In this document: piece by piece, positions 7,276 through 11,442 of the stretch | Numbering within the stretch: the stretch's first letter is position 1 | How the letters are laid out: each line of letters opens with the position of its first letter | Assembly (NCBI GenBank): GCA_902591645.1 | Contig: CACJBM010000067.1 | Location: 1-11,442 of the forward strand | DNA from: an uncultured Verrucomicrobiota bacterium | GTDB taxonomy: Bacteria > Verrucomicrobiota > Verrucomicrobiae > Verrucomicrobiales > DEV007 | Direction: 5' to 3' | Length of the DNA: 11,442 nucleotides | Translations under genes and position numbers: made by a program | The notes under the pieces: model-generated | Database searches by the model: none | The model's input: the letters and a program-made list of their open reading frames with translations, nothing else | What the model was told of the DNA's origin: nothing

Positions 7276-7304
7276 GAATAAAAAAGGCTCGATTCGAGAA
7301 TAGA

Positions 7305-8660
7305 ATGTTCAAAAAGGTCCTCGTTGCCAATCGCGGTGAAATCGCTCTCCGTATTATCCGTGCATGTAAAGAGCTCGGAGTCAGGAGCGTCGCTGTATAT
7401 TCAGAGGCCGACATTGATTCGATGCACGTCCAACTCGCTGACGAAGCGATCTGCATTGGGCCTGGACCTAGCGCGGAAAGTTATCTAAAAGCTAACCGCA
7501 TCATAAGCGCCGCAGAAGTTGCCAACGTGGATGCTATCCATCCAGGTTACGGGTTCCTCTCAGAAAACCCCGACTTTGCTGAGATCTGTGAAAGCTGTAA
7601 AATTAAATTCATAGGCCCTTCGGCCAAGGTCATTTCAATAATGGGCGACAAGAATGAAGCGAGGGCCACTGCCAAAAAATATAAAGTCCCAGTAACACCA
7701 GGAACCGAAGGCACCGTCAGTAATGTACAGGAAGCCAGGGAAGAAGCGGCAAAGATAGGATACCCTGTAATGATTAAAGCCTCTGCCGGTGGTGGAGGCA
7801 AAGGAATGCGCCCGTGCTTCAATGAGGCGAATCTCGAATCAAGTTTTCAAAATGCACGTAATGAGGCAGAAAAAGCCTTCGGTAATGGTGATGTTTATAT
7901 TGAAAAACTCATACTCAATCCACATCACATTGAGTTTCAAATAGTGGCCGACTCGCATGGGAATGTCGTTCACCTAGGCGAACGGGACTGTTCCCTACAG
8001 CGAAGGAATCAGAAGATCATTGAAGAAGCACCGTCTCCTTTGCTTAATAAAAATAAACGCCTAAGAAAAAAAATGGGCGACGCGTCTGTCCGCTTAGTTA
8101 AAGAAATCGGTTACGAAAATTGTGGTACGATCGAATATCTTGTAGATGAAAGCGGAGACTTCTACTTCATGGAAATGAACACAAGGATTCAGGTCGAGCA
8201 TCCGATCACTGAAGAAATTAACGGATGCGACCTTATCAAAGAGCAAATCAGAATTGCCGCAGGTGAAAAGCTCAGTGAGCACGTTCAAAACAATAATCCC
8301 CGCCAACACTCAATTGAGTGTCGCATCAATGCTGAGGACCCTTACAATAACTTTACACCGAGCCCGGGAAAAATTGATTTTTGGTTTCAGCCAGGTGGTC
8401 GAGGCGTCAGAGTAGATACTCACGTTTACTCAGGATATCAGGTTCCTCCATTTTACGATTCCATGATAGCCAAGCTCATTGTAACAGGAGCGACCCGTGA
8501 AATAGCTATCGACAGAACGCAAAGAGCATTAAATGAATTTTTAATTGAGGGAATCAAAACCACGATTCCATTCCAAGACGCGATCATTAAGAACTCTGAT
8601 TTCCGTAGTGGAAACTATAACATTGGTTGGGTCGAGGCTTTCTTGAACGATCTTAAATAA
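7305..8660 (+). CDS. accC: Biotin carboxylase subunit of acetyl-CoA carboxylase
   Basis: This 451-residue ATP-grasp enzyme carboxylates biotin on AccB using ATP and bicarbonate. The order of domains is canonical: an N-terminal biotin carboxylase domain ([20 protein letters not shown], 2-21, and [12 protein letters not shown], 78-89), the ATP-grasp domain with K116, K158 and the glycine-rich AGGGGKGMR (161-169), the HHIEFQ segment (207-212), and the catalytic [11 protein letters not shown] (290-300) containing R294 and E298. The C-terminal domain includes [11 protein letters not shown] (336-346) with R340. Length matches the roughly 450-residue stand-alone AccC rather than fused acyl-CoA or pyruvate carboxylases. 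It is co-directional with accB 29 nt upstream and surely in one transcript. A short palindrome CTCGA-T-TCGAG (7288-7298) lies in the gap. accA and accD must lie elsewhere. Confidence 0.97.
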   Translation: MFKKVLVANRGEIALRIIRACKELGVRSVAVYSEADIDSMHVQLADEAICIGPGPSAESYLKANRIISAAEVANVDAIHPGYGFLSENPDFAEICESCKIKFIGPSAKVISIMGDKNEARATAKKYKVPVTPGTEGTVSNVQEAREEAAKIGYPVMIKASAGGGGKGMRPCFNEANLESSFQNARNEAEKAFGNGDVYIEKLILNPHHIEFQIVADSHGNVVHLGERDCSLQRRNQKIIEEAPSPLLNKNKRLRKKMGDASVRLVKEIGYENCGTIEYLVDESGDFYFMEMNTRIQVEHPITEEINGCDLIKEQIRIAAGEKLSEHVQNNNPRQHSIECRINAEDPYNNFTPSPGKIDFWFQPGGRGVRVDTHVYSGYQVPPFYDSMIAKLIVTGATREIAIDRTQRALNEFLIEGIKTTIPFQDAIIKNSDFRSGNYNIGWVEAFLNDLK

Positions 8661-8699
8661 AATCATCGGTCCTATCAAAGCTACAATCACTACTCAATC

Positions 8700-9326
8700 G
8701 TGAAGCTGTATTCGATACTGGACCTTGGTTACATTGAAGAAGAAGACATAGCCATCAAAGCTGAATTAATTTGCGATTCAGGGATCAGCATGCTTCAGCT
8801 CAGAGCAAAAAATCATGGTCCCGAAAGGATTCTAGAAATGGCTAAAGTCATTAGGCCCATCTGTTCAAAGTACAAAGTCCCATTCATCATCAATGATTAC
8901 CCTGAAATTGCTGCCGAAGTCAGTGCTGACGGAGTCCATATAGGGCAAAATGATGGAAAATTGGAGGAGGCTCGAAAATTAGCAGGGAACTGCAAAATTG
9001 TAGGACGCTCTACGCATTGCCCGGAACAAGCACAGAAGGCTCATGAGGAAGGAGCCGATTATATAGGGTTCGGGCCTCTCTATCCTACAGCCACTAAGCC
9101 CGGACGACCGGCGATCGGGTTAAATGAAATTGCACTGGTCCATGATGAGGTCCCCTTACCAATATTCTGCATCGGCGGCATCACAGAACAGACACTGCCC
9201 GAGGTATTGAGTGCCGGGGCCCAGAACGTGGTCATTGTTTCGAATCTCTTGCAAAGTGAAGACATCAAATCTTATGTCTTGCGCATCCAAAGAATAGGAA
9301 AAAATAACTCAGATCAAAAATCATGA
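8700..9326 (+). CDS. thiE: Thiamine phosphate synthase
   Basis: This 208-residue TIM-barrel enzyme joins HMP pyrophosphate and thiazole phosphate to make thiamine phosphate. The typical signature order is present: MLQLRAKN (31-38), PFIINDYPEIAAEVSADGVHIGQNDG (61-86) with phosphate- and metal-binding N65-D66 and D85, IVGRSTH (100-106), the hallmark GFGPLYPTATKPG (123-135), and the C-terminal phosphate loop FCIGGITEQTLPEVLSAGAQNVVIVS (156-181). Length is standard. The start is GTG at 8700, 39 nt after accC, without a Shine-Dalgarno sequence; the protein begins MKLYSI as expected for the first strand. The stop overlaps the next start as ATGA, implying coupled translation with the PfkB-type kinase. 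No other thiamine gene (thiC, thiG, thiD) is in the window, and no TPP riboswitch was recognised in the short upstream gap. Confidence 0.95.
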   Translation: MKLYSILDLGYIEEEDIAIKAELICDSGISMLQLRAKNHGPERILEMAKVIRPICSKYKVPFIINDYPEIAAEVSADGVHIGQNDGKLEEARKLAGNCKIVGRSTHCPEQAQKAHEEGADYIGFGPLYPTATKPGRPAIGLNEIALVHDEVPLPIFCIGGITEQTLPEVLSAGAQNVVIVSNLLQSEDIKSYVLRIQRIGKNNSDQKS

Positions 9327-10234
9327 AAGTAATCGTTGCAGGGACTGTCGCTATCGATGATGTCAAAACACCTAAAGCTGAGAGGACGGGCCTCATGGGA
9401 GGTTCAGCAGCATACGCTGCAATGTCATGCAGCTTCTTCGCACCGACCCGGATCGTCGGCATCATTGGCAAGGACTTCCCAAAAGAACACATCACAACAC
9501 TCGAAAGTAGGGGAATCTGTACTGAAGGAATTGAACGCAGTGAAGGAGATAGCTTTTATTGGTCCGGAGAATATCACGAAAATATGGATGATCGCACAAC
9601 GCATGATGTCGCAATCAATGTATTAGAAGCCTATGATCCTAAGCTCCCCGAATCCTATTCTGACACTGAACTTGTTCTGCTCGCAAATATGAGTCCTAGG
9701 AACCAACTCGATGTATTAAATCAATGCAGCAGTGCGAAATATTCGATTGCTGACACCATGGATATCTGGATCAATAATGAACGGGACGAATTAATTGAGC
9801 TTCTAGGAAAAATTAATCTCTTGGTCATTAACGAATCGGAAGCGCAGCTCTTCATGGAAACGAGGAACCTAGTGAGCGCCGGAAAAAAATTAATGGGCCT
9901 CGGCCCAAAGAATGTCATCATCAAGACTGGCGAGCACGGATCCATGCTTTTCGGCAAAAATGAGAACGAATTTTTCCGTCTCGGGGCCTATCCGCTTGAA
10001 GAAGTCGAGGATCCTACAGGCGCGGGTGACTGTTTTGTGGGTGGAATTGCTGGATTCATCGCCTCACAAAATCAAGGACCTCCAAGCTTCAATGATCTAA
10101 AAGCTGCAGTAGCCAGAGGAACTGTAATGGCCAGCTTCAACTGTGAGTCATTCAGTGTAGAAGGTCTGAGCAATTTGGATTCCGATAATATATCTGAACG
10201 TTTGAATCAGTTACTGAGTTATACCCAGATATAA
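9323..10234 (+). CDS. PfkB/ribokinase-family kinase
   Basis: This 303-residue ribokinase-like kinase has the C-terminal PfkB signature DPTGAGDCFVGGIAGF (230-245), with the anion hole GAG and catalytic base D236. Upstream lie MGGSAAYAAMSCSFF (25-39, the region equivalent to PfkB signature 1 but lacking its usual asparagine), VGIIGKDFPKEH (45-56), the NESEA motif (170-174) and VIIKTGEHGSMLF (198-210). Family members phosphorylate sugars, nucleosides or vitamin precursors with ATP; nothing in the sequence fixes the substrate. The ATG at 9323 overlaps the thiE stop by 4 bases, so expression is tied to thiE. That makes a vitamin-related substrate conceivable, but true ThiD and ThiM have different sequence hallmarks. 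The gene ends 44 bp before the convergent epimerase gene. Confidence 0.92.
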   Translation: MKVIVAGTVAIDDVKTPKAERTGLMGGSAAYAAMSCSFFAPTRIVGIIGKDFPKEHITTLESRGICTEGIERSEGDSFYWSGEYHENMDDRTTHDVAINVLEAYDPKLPESYSDTELVLLANMSPRNQLDVLNQCSSAKYSIADTMDIWINNERDELIELLGKINLLVINESEAQLFMETRNLVSAGKKLMGLGPKNVIIKTGEHGSMLFGKNENEFFRLGAYPLEEVEDPTGAGDCFVGGIAGFIASQNQGPPSFNDLKAAVARGTVMASFNCESFSVEGLSNLDSDNISERLNQLLSYTQI

Positions 10235-10278
10235 ATTAATAAAAAAAGTCCTCTTCCCTTTTTCATAATTCAAAGATA
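10235..10278. other. Short convergent intergenic region
   Basis: These 44 bases lie between two convergent stop codons. A run of seven A (10241-10247) and five T (10259-10263) can pair as AAAAAG/CUUUUU around a 9-nt loop (10243-10263). This could serve as a weak A-U-rich terminator in either direction. There is no GC-rich stem. Confidence 0.3.
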
Positions 10279-10307
10279 TTAAAGGGCCCTCTCACTTGGC
10301 AGGCCCT
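10272..10307 (-). terminator. Candidate intrinsic terminator of the AGE epimerase gene
   Basis: Read on the minus strand, AGGGCC (10307-10302) can pair with GGCCCT (10288-10283) around a 13-nt loop, followed at once by TTTAATATCTTT. The stem overlaps the last codons and the stop of the epimerase. The GC-rich 6-bp stem plus U-rich tail is suggestive, although the loop is long and the tail is interrupted. Confidence 0.3.
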
Positions 10308-11442
10308 CAAGTAATTGCCAGCTAATTAATTTCATACGCGGAACATGGAAAGGGCCTTTCCAAAGATTTCCTTTCAGAGTCGAACTGACGCTACCATCAC
10401 GGTGAAGGTAACCGAACCATTCACCATGCTCAGGATCAGGAAAGGACTCGTAAGCCCACTCGTGAACCTGCCTATGCCATTCCACATATTTCGGATCACC
10501 CGTAAGGGAAAAAGCGAATATTGTAGCAATGATGGCTTCGGCCTGCGGCCACCAGAATTTCATATCATGCCAATACTCCTGCACAGGAATGCCCTTCATA
10601 TCAACGAAGTACAAGATCCCTCCAAATTCATTGTCCCATCCCCGTTCCCAGCTCCAGTCAAGGATCTCGCATCCGGTCTTAATTAGGCTCGGATCGTTAC
10701 GAATTTTTCCCTCCTGCATAATGAACCAGGAAGCCTCGATCGCATGACCAGGGTTCAGCATTCGACCATCAAAGTGATCGATCATTTCTCCGTTCTTCCC
10801 TACATTCTCCAACACGCAACGCAGTTCCGGCTTCATGTGGTCACTGCGAATTTCCGCAATGCTACGGTCAATCCACTCCTCAGCGTCCGTGAGACCGATC
10901 GAATCGCGCAATTCTTGAGCTGTGGTAATTGTAATCATTGGAAACCCGAGACTCTTCATTGGCCGAACATCAGTGAACTTTGGATCGACTCCACGAGGAT
11001 CAAGATTATGACTAATGAATCGATCAAATGTTCTCCGGGCCTTCTCTGCATAATGTTCCTCGCCCGTGGCCTTGTAAAGTTCTCCATAAGCGATCGCAGC
11101 AAAACTTTCCGAAAAAGCATAACGCCTCTTTCGAATCGGATCCCCTTCTCGGGTCAAGTGAAACCACATCCTCCCATCGGACGGGTCAAAGCAATGATCG
11201 TCCATGAACTTAGCTCCGTGCCTAGCTAATTCTAGCCACTCTTCACGTTCCTCAACATTATTATAAAGTTCACCTAATAGCCAAGTGAATCTGCCCTGCT
11301 GCCAAACGCCCTTATCGGTATCTATGACTTTTCCAGCCCGGTCAAGGGACATCATGAAGCCACCATGATCGCGATCAACACAGTTCCTCATCCAAAAAGG
11401 AATCACATCATCAAGGAGACCATTACGGTAAACCGAGATGAG
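10279..11442 (-). CDS. AGE-family epimerase/isomerase (5' end cut by window)
   Basis: The protein belongs to the N-acylglucosamine 2-epimerase superfamily of (alpha/alpha)6-barrel enzymes, which epimerise or isomerise sugars such as GlcNAc, mannose or cellobiose in the cytoplasm. The frame is open to the window edge: 12 residues (LISVYRNGLLDD) precede the GTG at 11406, and they match the family's usual N-terminal stretch. The GTG is thus an internal valine and the start lies outside. Counting from that valine, motifs are PFWMRNCVDRDHGGF (3-17), GVWQQGRFTW (33-42), RYAFSESFAAIAYGEL (95-110), the conserved histidine in NPGHAIEASWF (218-228), FWWPQAEAI (284-292) and the second conserved histidine in KGPFHVPRMKL (350-360). 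At least 387 residues are visible, close to the family length near 400. Substrate is not decided; the RnBP-like, cellobiose 2-epimerase and mannose isomerase branches all share these motifs. Confidence 0.93.
   Translation of the reverse strand, partial: LISVYRNGLLDDVIPFWMRNCVDRDHGGFMMSLDRAGKVIDTDKGVWQQGRFTWLLGELYNNVEEREEWLELARHGAKFMDDHCFDPSDGRMWFHLTREGDPIRKRRYAFSESFAAIAYGELYKATGEEHYAEKARRTFDRFISHNLDPRGVDPKFTDVRPMKSLGFPMITITTAQELRDSIGLTDAEEWIDRSIAEIRSDHMKPELRCVLENVGKNGEMIDHFDGRMLNPGHAIEASWFIMQEGKIRNDPSLIKTGCEILDWSWERGWDNEFGGILYFVDMKGIPVQEYWHDMKFWWPQAEAIIATIFAFSLTGDPKYVEWHRQVHEWAYESFPDPEHGEWFGYLHRDGSVSSTLKGNLWKGPFHVPRMKLISWQLLEGLPSERAL

Noticed and set aside
7288..7298. Palindrome CTCGA-T-TCGAG between accB and accC as a regulator site or hairpin
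   Set aside because: Only a 4-bp stem once a 3-nt loop is allowed, with no T-run; short palindromes of this size are common and nothing else supports a function.
8661..8699. TPP riboswitch upstream of thiE
   Set aside because: The gap is 39 nt, far too short for a TPP riboswitch, and the conserved CUGAGA-type core was not seen.
10744..11229. A 161-codon open frame on the plus strand opposite the AGE epimerase
   Set aside because: It is entirely antisense to a well-supported gene, its translation shows no recognisable motif, and it is rich in residues expected from a reverse-frame shadow.
11404..11406. GTG at 11406 as the start of the AGE epimerase
   Set aside because: The frame continues to the window edge and the extra residues (YRNGLLDD) match the family's N-terminal region, so this codon is an internal valine.
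1..11442. CRISPR array, tRNA, phage or insertion-sequence remnants
   Set aside because: No regularly spaced direct repeats, cloverleaf-like segments, transposase motifs or terminal inverted repeats were found; almost all bases are in ordinary genes.

Overview
The window is 11.4 kb of compact bacterial chromosome, with almost no space between genes and moderate GC. It holds twelve protein-coding genes. The first (ruvB) and last (an AGE-family epimerase) are cut by the window edges. There is no sign of tRNA, rRNA, CRISPR, insertion sequence or phage genes. A secreted arylsulfatase, a Gfo/Idh/MocA oxidoreductase and an AGE-type sugar epimerase together with standard housekeeping genes suggest a polysaccharide-degrading member of the Planctomycetota-Verrucomicrobiota-Lentisphaerota group, perhaps a marine Verrucomicrobiota of the Opitutae/Puniceicoccales kind. 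This is inferred from gene content. The near-absence of Shine-Dalgarno sequences upstream of the starts is compatible with it but does not prove it.

Layout. (1) 1-959, plus strand: the 3' part of ruvB (Holliday junction motor), facing a minus-strand pair. (2) 2388-1052, minus strand: a small ABM-fold monooxygenase gene, then a Gfo/Idh/MocA oxidoreductase gene 14 nt downstream, probably one operon. (3) A 113-bp divergent intergenic region with a clean 6-3-6 inverted repeat and a plausible sigma-70-type promoter. (4) 2502-5095, plus strand: an exported sulfatase with an unusual CAPCR active-site motif, coupled through a TAATG overlap to alanine racemase (alr). (5) 5155-6729: a lone RelE/ParE-like small protein, then a class V PLP-dependent aminotransferase. 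(6) 6796-8660: accB and accC, the biotin carrier and biotin carboxylase of acetyl-CoA carboxylase. (7) 8700-10234: thiE (thiamine phosphate synthase) joined by an ATGA overlap to a PfkB-family kinase. (8) 11442-10279, minus strand: the AGE-family epimerase, converging on the kinase gene.

How the genes work together. accB-accC supplies the biotin carboxylation half-reaction that starts fatty acid synthesis; accA and accD are not here. alr supplies D-alanine for peptidoglycan. thiE makes thiamine phosphate, and the overlapping kinase may be tied to it or may simply share the transcript. The sulfatase, oxidoreductase, ABM protein and epimerase look like scattered parts of sulfated-sugar metabolism, typical of such genomes but not arranged as one clear polysaccharide utilisation locus. 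I did not find a convincing new defence or mobile system. The most interesting items are the divergent control region with its palindrome, the altered sulfatase motif, the sulfatase-alr coupling, the orphan RelE-like gene, and a 12-base element shared by the leaders of accB and thiE.
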